Assembly: GCA_017410325.1 (NCBI GenBank) | Contig: JAFQRA010000027.1 | Coordinates: 39,032-103,031, forward strand | Reading direction: 5' to 3' | Source of the DNA: Clostridia bacterium | GTDB taxonomy: Bacteria > Bacillota > Clostridia > Oscillospirales > Acutalibacteraceae | Length of the DNA stretch: 64,000 nt | Shown: piece by piece, positions 33,464 to 41,027 of the stretch | Layout: each line of letters starts with the position of its first letter | Position numbering within the stretch: the stretch's first letter is position 1 | Made by a program: the position numbers and the translations under genes | The notes under the pieces: model-generated | Seen by the model: only the letters and a program-made list of their open reading frames with translations | Databases searched by the model: none | What the model was told of the DNA's origin: nothing

Positions 33464-34324
33464 TTAAACTTGGTCGTTATTGTCATTGCCCTGCTGCTCT
33501 TTTTCTTCTTCGGCAGCCTTTTGCTGGGCAAGAAATTCGGCAATGATTGCCTTGATTTTGGCTTCTTCCGCCTTTTCTTTTTCCGCCTGCTCAAGCTCTT
33601 TTTGCTTTTGCAGATATTCTTCGATAATCTGTTGCTTTCTTGCTTCCTCTTCCTGCTGCTGTCTGAGGTATTCCCTTATGATAGCATCCCTGTCGCTCTG
33701 AGCCGCAGGAGGGTAAGACCGCGGCTGAACGCTTTGATAAACAGGTTGAGGAGATTTTTTTTCGAGCGCAAGTGAGCGAAGATAACCGAAGAGCTGCCAG
33801 ATTACAATAAGGGCAGCGGGCAGAACAATCAACAGCAGTACACCCTGTGAGGTTTCGGCAAAATCGAAGAACTTGCCGAGATTACTGACACGCTTACCGG
33901 TGTATGTGCCGAGAATTCGCGAGGACGGAACCTCTTTTCTGTCGGGCTCGTCAGCATTGTCACCTTTAGTGACGTAGCTTATATAGCCGTTGGTGTTTTT
34001 TACCTTAATAACTCTGTGTGTATTTATGTACATAGAGCCGGTGTTATCGTAGGCAATGAAGGAAATTATATCATCTTCCTTGTACTGATGCGTTTTGTTA
34101 TAACGCTTTATCATAATCAAATCGCCGGGGAAGAAGATATCCTCCATTGAATCACTCTGAACGGAGAGGAACGAATAACCGCCGAGGTTTGCAACACCCG
34201 TAGAGGATTTTGTTGAGATGATAACCATTGCACAGACAACAATTGAGAAAATGAGAATGATTGAAGAGAGAACATTCATTGCGATATGAAATATTCTGTT
34301 GTCCAGTATGTTCTTTTTCTTCAT
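33464..34324 (-). CDS. Signal peptidase I, SipW type, with cytoplasmic coiled-coil tail
   Basis: 286 residues. Helix 1 (about 13-37), catalytic Ser59 in VQSDSMED, His103 in INTHRV, Asp122 in TKGDNAD, helix 2 (about 160-183). A tail of about 100 residues follows that should lie in the cytoplasm. The tail has three copies of a motif like I-I-x-E-[YF]-L-x-x-Q in a Gln/Glu/Lys-rich coiled coil. Classical SipW enzymes lack such tails. A sister peptidase at 35432-36469 has the same kind of tail, which suggests a shared docking partner. Confidence 0.88.
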   Translation of the reverse strand: MKKKNILDNRIFHIAMNVLSSIILIFSIVVCAMVIISTKSSTGVANLGGYSFLSVQSDSMEDIFFPGDLIMIKRYNKTHQYKEDDIISFIAYDNTGSMYINTHRVIKVKNTNGYISYVTKGDNADEPDRKEVPSSRILGTYTGKRVSNLGKFFDFAETSQGVLLLIVLPAALIVIWQLFGYLRSLALEKKSPQPVYQSVQPRSYPPAAQSDRDAIIREYLRQQQEEEARKQQIIEEYLQKQKELEQAEKEKAEEAKIKAIIAEFLAQQKAAEEEKEQQGNDNNDQV

Positions 34325-34382
34325 ATCGGTTTACCCTTTTGTGTTGTGTAGGTTAATTTATGTATTCAAGCTGCGTTAAAAA

Positions 34383-35249
34383 TTATGCAGCGGGCGTTTC
34401 GTCTTCACTTACTGAGCCGAAGGAGATAGAAGCTGCAAGGTGCTTAGCGGAAAGCTTTTCACCCGTACAGTCTGTATCGTTGCCCTCAATCCAGATGCGT
34501 ACAACGATTGTTTCGGAGCCTGTGTTGCCGGGAATTTCAGCAAGCTCAAGAGAGCCTTCATACTTATTCTGGTCTGCGGCAGACTGACTAAGCTCGGTTA
34601 TTGTCTGTGTTGAAAGAGAAACAACACCGTTTGTTTCCGATGAATCGATAATGCTGTTGTTGTTTGCGTCAATAACAGTTTCGGCAGGAATATCGTTTGA
34701 AGTAACAGCCTGTGTGCTGTCGCCTGCCATTGCAAAAATAGTTGTCTGTCCCTTATATGTTACAGAGATACGTGCTGCGCTGACAGCCTCGTGACCGGCA
34801 TCGTTACCGGTAAGAGCAACATGCATTGTGCCAGTAACAGCCTCGGAGGTTGTTGAACGGATTTTAATTGTCATTTCGTTGTAGTCTTTGCCCTTTTCGG
34901 GAGTAAGGGATGCAAAGTAGCCGCCCTGAAGGCCTACCTTTGTGAAAGCTGCACCGTCAGCACTGGAAACGGGTGCGTACTTGCCGTCTGCGGCGATAAG
35001 CTCACCTTCAGCGAAACAGTCTCTGTCGAGGAATGCGCCCCAATCAGCAGACTCACCGCCTTCTACAACGTAAGCTTTACCTGCGGAGCCCTGAATTTCA
35101 ATGCCGCCGCCTGCTTCAATTACATCGAAGCCAAGGTCGAACAGCTCTGCGAAGCCACCTACGAGGAACCAGGCGTATGTACCCGATACCATTGTTGTTG
35201 CGGCAACGATAAGAACGATGATGGAAAGTCCTATTTTGCGTTTTGCCAT
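34383..35249 (-). CDS. TasA-like secreted protein with EF-hand-like loop and WxEGxDxxC motif
   Basis: 288 residues. Signal helix (about 7-22) ending SGTYAWFLVGG, the SipW-substrate motif. The mature protein is acidic and beta-rich. Residues 194-205 read D-A-N-N-N-S-I-I-D-S-S-E, spaced like a calcium-binding loop. The C-terminal strand has IWIEGNDTDC (Trp253, Cys261), a motif shared with the proteins at 37093 and 38028. Flanked on both sides by SipW peptidases with coiled-coil tails. A good candidate for a fibre subunit. Confidence 0.82.
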   Translation of the reverse strand: MAKRKIGLSIIVLIVAATTMVSGTYAWFLVGGFAELFDLGFDVIEAGGGIEIQGSAGKAYVVEGGESADWGAFLDRDCFAEGELIAADGKYAPVSSADGAAFTKVGLQGGYFASLTPEKGKDYNEMTIKIRSTTSEAVTGTMHVALTGNDAGHEAVSAARISVTYKGQTTIFAMAGDSTQAVTSNDIPAETVIDANNNSIIDSSETNGVVSLSTQTITELSQSAADQNKYEGSLELAEIPGNTGSETIVVRIWIEGNDTDCTGEKLSAKHLAASISFGSVSEDETPAA

Positions 35250-35431
35250 TTTGTTTACCCTCTTTACTTAAAATTTTTTATTTTAAGAGCACCGTGCTCT
35301 TTGAATATGAATTGTTCGTGCGGATGATATACGCCCCTACGGGGAAGATAAATAATGTATATAATAATATAAATATTTAAGGGAGATTATTCGGAAGATA
35401 CGGGACTTCGAGGACGCCGTCCCCTACGGTT

Positions 35432-36469
35432 TTACTCCTCTGTTGTTTCTTCCGCATTTTTTTCGGCTTCCTGCTGTGCGAGGTATTCAGCAATTGCCTG
35501 CTTTTTGAGTTCTTCCTCTTTAGCTGCCTGTTCAGCGGCGGCCTTTTCAGCCTCCTGCTGTTTGATGTACTCTTCGACAGCCTTGCGCTTGATTTCTTCT
35601 TCCTCGGCTGCCTTGGCAGCAGCGGCCTTTTCGGCTTCCTGCTTGGCGATGTATTCTTCAACCGCCTTTTTCTTTATATCCTCTTCGGATTCTTCAGACT
35701 TTTTGGTTTCTTCAACGGGCTTCGGCTTTTCTTCCGCCGCCTTTACGGCTTCGGCAGGAGCGGGATTAGCGGCTGCCTGTGCGGCGAGCATTTCAGCCAT
35801 AACGCGCTGTTTGATTTCTTCCTCTGCATCCTTAACGGCGGCAACAGCCTTTTCCTTCTTTGCATCCATAAGAGCGGAGATGAACTTAAACAGCTCAAAG
35901 AAGAAGAAGATTGCGGTCGGGATAACTACGCAGAGCATAAAGCCGAGCTGTGACTGAAGGAAGGAAAGGATTGAGCCGAGGTGAGGTATTGCAGTACCCG
36001 TCCACTTTGCAACGATACGCTGATTGGAAAGATAGTCGATGCTCAGATCCTGATTCATATCGATGTCGGGTGTATTATCGCCTCGTGTGACATAATAAGC
36101 TTCGCCACCGTGTATCCAAACACCGTCAACCACTTCGTTCTGATTCTGTGTATATGTATCAGCAACAATTCTATGGGTTTCGAGGTAGGGTTGGTCTTCA
36201 TAGTAACGCCAGAATGTTACTACATCGCCGACCTTATAGGGCTCATCCTGTTCCGGGTCGGTGAGTTCAACAATAATAAGCGAGCCCTCGGGGAAACCCT
36301 CTTCGCTCATCATTGAGTCGGTGAGGACGTTGAACACAGCCTTGCCGAAGAGATTCGGCAGACCCGAATCATGCTTCGTTGAGGATAGAACCATAACCGT
36401 CATTAAAATCGAGAAGACAAGAATAACGGTCACAAGGACGTTGCCCACGATTTTACCAATCTTTTTCAT
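35432..36469 (-). CDS. Signal peptidase I, SipW type, with three 28-residue coiled-coil repeats
   Basis: 345 residues from the ATG at 36469; the longer frame to 36589 runs into an intergenic repeat and has no basis. Helix 1 (about 8-28), catalytic Ser52 in LTDSMMSEEG, His99 in LETHRI, Asp131 in TRGDNTP, helix 2 (about 175-200). The cytoplasmic tail (about 200-345) ends in three tandem units of about 28 residues, each with K-A-[VI]-x-E-Y-[IL]-x-x-Q-E-A-E-K. This IxEY[IL]xxQ core also occurs in the tail of the peptidase at 33464. The tail is almost as long as the enzyme. Confidence 0.88.
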   Translation of the reverse strand: MKKIGKIVGNVLVTVILVFSILMTVMVLSSTKHDSGLPNLFGKAVFNVLTDSMMSEEGFPEGSLIIVELTDPEQDEPYKVGDVVTFWRYYEDQPYLETHRIVADTYTQNQNEVVDGVWIHGGEAYYVTRGDNTPDIDMNQDLSIDYLSNQRIVAKWTGTAIPHLGSILSFLQSQLGFMLCVVIPTAIFFFFELFKFISALMDAKKEKAVAAVKDAEEEIKQRVMAEMLAAQAAANPAPAEAVKAAEEKPKPVEETKKSEESEEDIKKKAVEEYIAKQEAEKAAAAKAAEEEEIKRKAVEEYIKQQEAEKAAAEQAAKEEELKKQAIAEYLAQQEAEKNAEETTEE

Positions 36470-36532
36470 TAAAAATACCTCGCATTTTCTTGATTTATGG
36501 GAACTTGATATTTTTACCGGATTTATATTTTG

Positions 36533-36647
36533 CAATCCTCCGTCACGGCTAACGCCGTGCCACCTCCTTTTCAAAGGAGGTTTTGACAAAGCAATTTACA
36601 TCGCTGTAATTGAGGGCTTTCCTCCTTTTGAAAGGAGGGGAGGATTG
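36533..36647. repeat. Dispersed inverted-repeat element CAATCCTCC...GGAGGATTG
   Basis: 115 bases bounded by CAATCCTC and GAGGATTG. It contains GTCACGGCTAACGCCGTG and CTCCTTTTCAAAGGAG hairpins plus a second CCTCCTTTTGAAAGGAGG. A close relative lies at 38935-39068 and a diverged one at 59959-60120. The terminal inverted repeats and lack of genes suggest a small non-autonomous mobile or structured element. Confidence 0.8.
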
Positions 36648-36733
36648 TTGAGGGATGAAAACACCTCATTCATATATTTACTTTTAAATATATGAATCAA
36701 CTGTTTTCGTAACCTTTGATATTAAAGGAATAC

Positions 36734-36810
36734 TGTAGGGAAGGCGTTTCGCCTCCCGTAATTTAACGCCATATCCCTTATACTTCGGGAGGGGTGACCC
36801 CTCCCCTACA
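36734..36810. repeat. GTAGGG...CCCTAC palindromic repeat
   Basis: Begins TGTAGGGAAGGCG and ends GACCCCTCCCCTACA, with internal GGCG-TTTC-GCCT and GGGAGGGG/CCCCTCCC pairings. Same family as the elements at 4114 and 63803. Confidence 0.7.
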
Positions 36811-36863
36811 CGTTAAACGGGGAGTGCGTTAAACACGAATTGCAAACTTAACTTTCACATACC

Positions 36864-36924
36864 CCTTGCGGTGCGGCGATGCACCGCAAGGAATAGGCTT
36901 GTTAGCTGTTAGCTGACAGCTAAC
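36864..36924. repeat. Two hairpins in the gap downstream of the tasA-like gene
   Basis: CCTTGCGGTGC-ggcgat-GCACCGCAAGG (36864-36891, 11-bp stem) and GTTAGCTGT-tagctg-ACAGCTAAC (36901-36924, 9-bp stem). No T-tract follows on either strand. They sit in the about 620-base gap between the TasA-like gene and the tailed SipW gene. Apart from repeats I see no gene in this gap. Confidence 0.6.
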
Positions 36925-37023
36925 AAAGAAAGTTGTGTTTTAGCTAAATCACAAATTTTTGTTTTGCAAGAAGCGGATTGTTTGCCGCCCCCTGCCTTGG
37001 GGGAGAAATTAATGAGGGGGAAT

Positions 37024-37050
37024 ACCGGGTCGGGTCACACCCGACCCGGT
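37024..37050 (-). terminator. Very strong hairpin 3' of the tasA-like gene (attenuator or stabiliser)
   Basis: A perfect 12-bp GC-rich stem (ACCGGGTCGGGT and complement) with a 3-base loop, 43 bases after the stop of the TasA-like gene at 37093. On the minus strand it is followed by ATTCCCCC, not a T-tract. It may therefore be a partial terminator or 3'-end stabiliser that raises the level of the upstream subunit mRNA relative to downstream genes. Confidence 0.55.
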
Positions 37051-37092
37051 AATAATTCAGTTAATCTGATTTAAGTATAGTTAAAACCTAAA

Positions 37093-37893
37093 TTAGACCT
37101 TTTCGAAGTCAAGAACAACGCCGCAAGCCTTCTCAGGAACTGCACCGGAGCAAGCGATATCGTTACCCTCTGCCCAAACATAAAGGGTAACTGTCTTAGC
37201 CTGGTTAGCTGTGAGTGCAATTGTCAGAGGGTCCGCTGTACAGCTTACAGCGTCTCCGGCAAGACCTGTGTACGGTGTTTCTGTACCATCGGCAATGAAA
37301 TCGCTTGCATCCATGATTGCATTACCATTTTGGTCAACACCCTTGGTAGCCGAAACAACCGGTACGTAAGAGCTGGTAGATGTCTTGTTGTAAACTTTGT
37401 AGTTACCCTCTGTATCAAAAAGAGCTGAGTAAATGAAGCTGTATGTTGAGCCTGTCATGTTGGGAGTGATCTTAACATTGCAGTCAACGTCGGACTTAAC
37501 ATAGATATTGATCATGATGTAGTAGCTGGAGCCGTCAGAAACAGTTGTGGGATTGAAAACGAACTTGCCTTCTGTTGCACTGCCAACTGTTGCATCCTGC
37601 TCGATGGAGCCTGCGATGAAGCTCATACCACCAGGGTTAAAAGATACGGGTGTAAAACTATTGGGCATAAAGTTGCCGCCAACACTTGCGAATTCTGTAT
37701 AGTCAAGAGATGTACTGTAATCTGTTCCATCAGCAGAAATCTGAATGTTACCGGCTGTGTTAGCAACTGTAGCAGAGATGTTGGAAACCTTAGCTGTTGT
37801 ACCGGTTGCGAACCATGCGTAGGTGGATGATGTGAGAACAATTGCGGATACCATGAGCATCGCAAGTGCTGCCACGAGTGAACGTTTTTTCAT
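37093..37893 (-). CDS. TasA-like secreted protein, probable major fibre subunit
   Basis: 266 residues from the ATG at 37893, chosen because GGAGGA lies 7 bases before it; an ATG five codons earlier overlaps this site. Signal helix (about 6-22) ending SSTYAWFATG. The mature protein is rich in Ser, Thr, Ala and Val and beta-stranded. Residues 187-198 read D-Q-N-G-N-A-I-M-D-A-S-D, an EF-hand-like loop, and the C-terminus has YVWAEGNDIAC (Trp240, Cys248). It has the best ribosome site of the locus and a strong 3' hairpin, so it may be the most abundant product (inference). Confidence 0.85.
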   Translation of the reverse strand: MKKRSLVAALAMLMVSAIVLTSSTYAWFATGTTAKVSNISATVANTAGNIQISADGTDYSTSLDYTEFASVGGNFMPNSFTPVSFNPGGMSFIAGSIEQDATVGSATEGKFVFNPTTVSDGSSYYIMINIYVKSDVDCNVKITPNMTGSTYSFIYSALFDTEGNYKVYNKTSTSSYVPVVSATKGVDQNGNAIMDASDFIADGTETPYTGLAGDAVSCTADPLTIALTANQAKTVTLYVWAEGNDIACSGAVPEKACGVVLDFEKV

Positions 37894-38027
37894 AGTTTTT
37901 TCCTCCATTTAAGAGTAGTGTTTTATAGGGATTAGAAACACTTTTTATCCAAAATGTCTTTGACTGTTACGGGTAATAAAATCAAACCCTGTGACTTGAA
38001 AAACGGCTTTAATAAGTCTCCCCCAAC

Positions 38028-38909
38028 TTAATCGGCCTTTTCCTTGTCAAGAACCTCAAGGGTCATCTTGAGTTTGACTTCACCTCCCATAATGTCGTTG
38101 ACACATTCAGGATCTTCACCCTCAAGCCAGACGACGACAGTATATCTGTCACTTTGGTCTACCTTGAAGTTCTTGCGGGTGTACTGCATAACCATCGTGT
38201 CGGATATGAAGTTTTTGTCCGCTTCGAATGTTTCCTTTTTGCCGTCGGAAACCCTGGGCTTTGCGTATGTAGTGGGTTTACCGTTTATGAAAACCATAAC
38301 ACGAATTGCTTCGTCAGCGCCCTTGTAGGCTGTGACTACTTCAAGACTTGCCAGGTAATCAACCGTTGCGTCCTCGCCGCCCGGAACGGCTTCGCCGCCG
38401 TTGCGCACCGAGAAGGTGTAGGCGAGGTAGTTTGTACCGTTGTGGTCGCCGTAGACCTTATCAATATCTGCGTAGCTGTCGTAAACGGGGTCGTCGCCAA
38501 GCTCGCCGTTTTTGTTGAGCAGCCAGTGCTTCGTGATATTGTCCATATTTTCAACCGCTGAGCCGTAAAGAGTCAGCGTGGGGTTTTCAAACTTCTCGTT
38601 ATCTACAAGCTGGATACCGTAGAGGTTACCCGTCATACTAACGGTGAAGCGGCCTGCGCTGTTGATAACCGAGGTACAGGCATAGCCGATACCGAGAAGA
38701 AGTATGAGCACGCCGATGATGATAGCCAGAATTCTGATTAACCAGTTTCTTTTATATACGGTTTCGGCGGTTGTGTTTACATCGTACTTATCCATATCGT
38801 CCGGTGTAAGAGCCGGGATATACGGGCCGCTTGCACCCTCTACAAAGCCGTTGCTAACGGGCTGCTCGGGCTGAGCCGTTTCTTTTTTCTTTCTTGCCAA
38901 TGCTTTCAT
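38028..38909 (-). CDS. Membrane-anchored TasA-related protein
   Basis: 293 residues. A cytoplasmic N-terminus of about 55 residues, one transmembrane segment (about 57-80) without the TYAWF cleavage motif, and an extracytoplasmic domain of about 210 residues. The C-terminal strand VVWLEGEDPEC matches the WxEGxDxxC motif of the secreted subunits at 37093 and 34383. It therefore looks like a version of the subunit that stays in the membrane, perhaps the fibre base (inference). Second gene of the locus, upstream of the subunit. Confidence 0.75.
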   Translation of the reverse strand: MKALARKKKETAQPEQPVSNGFVEGASGPYIPALTPDDMDKYDVNTTAETVYKRNWLIRILAIIIGVLILLLGIGYACTSVINSAGRFTVSMTGNLYGIQLVDNEKFENPTLTLYGSAVENMDNITKHWLLNKNGELGDDPVYDSYADIDKVYGDHNGTNYLAYTFSVRNGGEAVPGGEDATVDYLASLEVVTAYKGADEAIRVMVFINGKPTTYAKPRVSDGKKETFEADKNFISDTMVMQYTRKNFKVDQSDRYTVVVWLEGEDPECVNDIMGGEVKLKMTLEVLDKEKAD

Positions 38910-38934
38910 CTCCCAATCGAGAAATTATGTATGT

Positions 38935-39068
38935 CAATCCTCAGTCTCGCTACGCTCGACAGCTCCTTTTCAAAGGAGCCATTGGCAAAGCAGTTTATAT
39001 CGCTGTACCTTGGGGCTTTACCTCCTTTTGAAAGGAGGTGGCACGGCGTAAGCCGTGACGGAGGATTG
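38935..39068. repeat. Dispersed inverted-repeat element CAATCCTC...GAGGATTG
   Basis: 134 bases, second copy of the element at 36533-36647. Ends are CAATCCTCAG and GGAGGATTG. The right arm (CCTCCTTTTGAAAGGAGGTGGCACGGCGTAAGCCGTGACGGAGGATTG-like) is the inverse complement of the left part of the other copy. It separates the EAL-domain gene from the next gene without an obvious terminator. Confidence 0.8.
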
Positions 39069-39083
39069 CTGAGTATCGAATGG

Positions 39084-39881
39084 TTATTTAATTTTCTTTT
39101 CATCCCAGAGGTCTGTGCAGTAGTTTTTGCCCTTGAGCCTGCGCACGCCCATTTTTGTGAGGAGGGCTGCAAGCTCGGGTGTATCAACACCGTCGGCAAT
39201 TGTTTTGACGCCGAGCTTCTTTGCAAAATCCACAAGGCCCTGGACGACTATTCTCGGTCTGTCCTCATCCTCATAAAGCTCGGGATTGATGGGCTCTATC
39301 ATCTTGCGGTTGATTCCTATGTAATCTACCTCGTACTGTGAAAGGTTGGACATTGAGGTGTATTCAACGCCGAGGTCGTCAATCGAGAAGAAGGAGCCGT
39401 GCTCGCGCATTTCGGCGATATTCTTTTTAACCTGCTCGCTTTCGGTAGCGTAGATGTTTTCCGAAATGTTGAAGCAGAACTTGTCAGCCTCGACTTCCTT
39501 CTTTTCGAGGATTTTCATAATCTGTGTGCAGAAGTAGGGCTTTGCAAGATACTTGACCGAAAGGTCGAGAATAAAGCTGTTGATGCTTGCGTCTCTTGCA
39601 TCGGCTCTTTTGAGAACGTCGCAGCACTCTTCGACAGCCCAGCGGTTAATCTCGCAGATGCGGTTGCTCTTTTCTGCAACGGGGGTGTAATACTCCGGAA
39701 GCATAACGCCCATCTTGCTGTCGTTGATTACTACCGTTGCGGCATAATCGAGAGCCATATTGAGGTTGTTGTCAAACACAGGCTCAAACATAAGCACCAT
39801 GGGACGTATGCGTCTGCCGCCCGTGGACTTTTTAGCCTGAGTTTCGCCCTGCTGAGCGGAAAGAGTTTTGTTTTCTTCCAT
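39084..39881 (-). CDS. Degenerate EAL-domain protein, first gene of the surface locus
   Basis: 265 residues, soluble, no other domain. The fold of c-di-GMP phosphodiesterases is recognisable: EPV at 33-35 for EAL, LDLSV (about 105-109) for VNLS, SEN (140-142), DDLG (168-171) for DDFG, and IADGVDT (228-234) for AEGVET. Key residues are changed: the metal-binding Asn is Asp106, the LKID Lys is Gly189 and the AEGVET Glu is Asp230. So hydrolysis of c-di-GMP is doubtful, and a ligand-binding or protein-interaction role is more likely. As the promoter-proximal gene it may link fibre production to second-messenger signalling. Confidence 0.82.
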   Translation of the reverse strand: MEENKTLSAQQGETQAKKSTGGRRIRPMVLMFEPVFDNNLNMALDYAATVVINDSKMGVMLPEYYTPVAEKSNRICEINRWAVEECCDVLKRADARDASINSFILDLSVKYLAKPYFCTQIMKILEKKEVEADKFCFNISENIYATESEQVKKNIAEMREHGSFFSIDDLGVEYTSMSNLSQYEVDYIGINRKMIEPINPELYEDEDRPRIVVQGLVDFAKKLGVKTIADGVDTPELAALLTKMGVRRLKGKNYCTDLWDEKKIK

Positions 39882-39958
39882 TTGTAGCCCGACCCCTTAA
39901 TAAAGAATTTATCTATATATAATTATTATATATAAAGAAATAATAATACACACTAAAG

Positions 39959-39987
39959 ATTGTATCACTGCAGAGTGTATTTGTCAA
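39959..39987 (-). promoter_or_regulatory. Housekeeping promoter of the 33-kb surface locus
   Basis: Minus strand: TTGACA (39982-39987), exactly 17 bases, TACAAT (39959-39964). It lies about 70 bases upstream of the EAL-domain gene; the leader is very AT-rich (39905-39950). No other gene lies in 39882-40119. Confidence 0.8.
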
Positions 39988-40119
39988 CGGGAAAACAGTG
40001 TATTTATTTACTTTTTTGTAACTTTATGCAATTGGCAGAAATTAACCGCTTTACTCTGTTAAATTTGCACAAAACGAAAAATCACGCGCCGTCATAATTG
40101 ACAATATTTCCGCTTGAAC

Positions 40120-40153
40120 AAAAAAGCCGTGTCCGACCCAAGCCGAACACAGC
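40120..40153 (-). terminator. Terminator of the glycerophosphodiesterase-like gene
   Basis: Minus strand: a 10-bp stem with two G-U type pairs (40144-40153 with 40126-40135), an 8-base loop, then TTTTTTG. It lies 20 bases after the stop of the upstream gene and insulates the surface-locus promoter. Confidence 0.75.
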
Positions 40154-40172
40154 ATAAACTGACCAAAAAGTA

Positions 40173-41009
40173 TTATTCTTTTGAATTCTTTACAGCTTCC
40201 TCAAAAGCATCCTTTTCCCACCACATACGCATAGTGGAAATAAACTCGGGTCTGTCCGAAACGATACCGTCCGCACCGAATTTCATTGCTTTAACGGTTG
40301 CGTAAACATCACTGCCGCAATCCACCCAGACGAGTAAGCCTTCCTCCCTTGCTTTTTCGGCAAGAGAGCTGTTGAACGCCTCACCCGTGCAAAGTATTCC
40401 GTCCGCACCCGAAGCACGGATTTCGGCCAGGCTCAGGCTGTTTTCGCCGTCATAATCGCAGAGCACTTTAGTCTGCGGAAAGAAGCCCTTGATGTAAGAA
40501 ACGGCATTTTCGTGCACGCCCGTTATAACAGTCCTCGTCACCATGCCGCGGCTTACAAGCACGGCATTGAGATAGCTTAAGCGGCTGTATTCGCTCAGCT
40601 CGACAACAATGCCGCAGTCATCGTATTCCTCGTTAAGTTGGTCTATGACACGGCTCAGGCGTACGGATTCTCCCTCGTTGTAGGAGGTAAAGCCTTCGGC
40701 GAGAATAACCTCGTTTTCAGGCGTTACGGCAGCCTTCACCTCAATATAACCGGTTGCATAGTCAATCTGGTTGCGTGCACCGAGGAAGGTGTCGCAGGGA
40801 TACTCATCCGTACCCGAAGCAACGGCAACGGGCATAATTATATTGTTGCCGCCCGCATCCTGCTCAAAGGGGACAGACGACAGATACTGGTTAATATTCT
40901 GCCGTTGGAAAAAGGTAACCTCATCGCCGCCCTTGTAAACAAAAAGAAGCAGACAAAGCACAAGCAGACCCACGGCACTGCCAAAACAAATCAACGCTTT
41001 TTTCAGCAA
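40173..41009 (-). CDS. Membrane-anchored glycerophosphodiesterase-like protein, probably inactive
   Basis: 278 residues: an N-terminal signal anchor (about 5-24) and a TIM-barrel-like domain resembling GDPD. The C-terminal FGADGIVSDRPEF is the family's usual last strand and loop. YIEVKAAVTPENEVILAEG stands where active enzymes have IELDVxxTxDGxxVxxHD. The early His-Arg of the canonical HRG motif and the Asp and His of this segment are missing, so phosphodiesterase activity is doubtful. It lies 18 bases after the kinase-like gene and ends at a terminator. Function open. Confidence 0.65.
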   Translation of the reverse strand: MLKKALICFGSAVGLLVLCLLLFVYKGGDEVTFFQRQNINQYLSSVPFEQDAGGNNIIMPVAVASGTDEYPCDTFLGARNQIDYATGYIEVKAAVTPENEVILAEGFTSYNEGESVRLSRVIDQLNEEYDDCGIVVELSEYSRLSYLNAVLVSRGMVTRTVITGVHENAVSYIKGFFPQTKVLCDYDGENSLSLAEIRASGADGILCTGEAFNSSLAEKAREEGLLVWVDCGSDVYATVKAMKFGADGIVSDRPEFISTMRMWWEKDAFEEAVKNSKE

Positions 41010-41027
41010 GACCTTTGCCTCCGATTA

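Noticed and set aside
36261-36695. 144-codon plus-strand frame
   Set aside because: Runs antisense to the SipW gene and then through the inverted-repeat element at 36533. No start signal.
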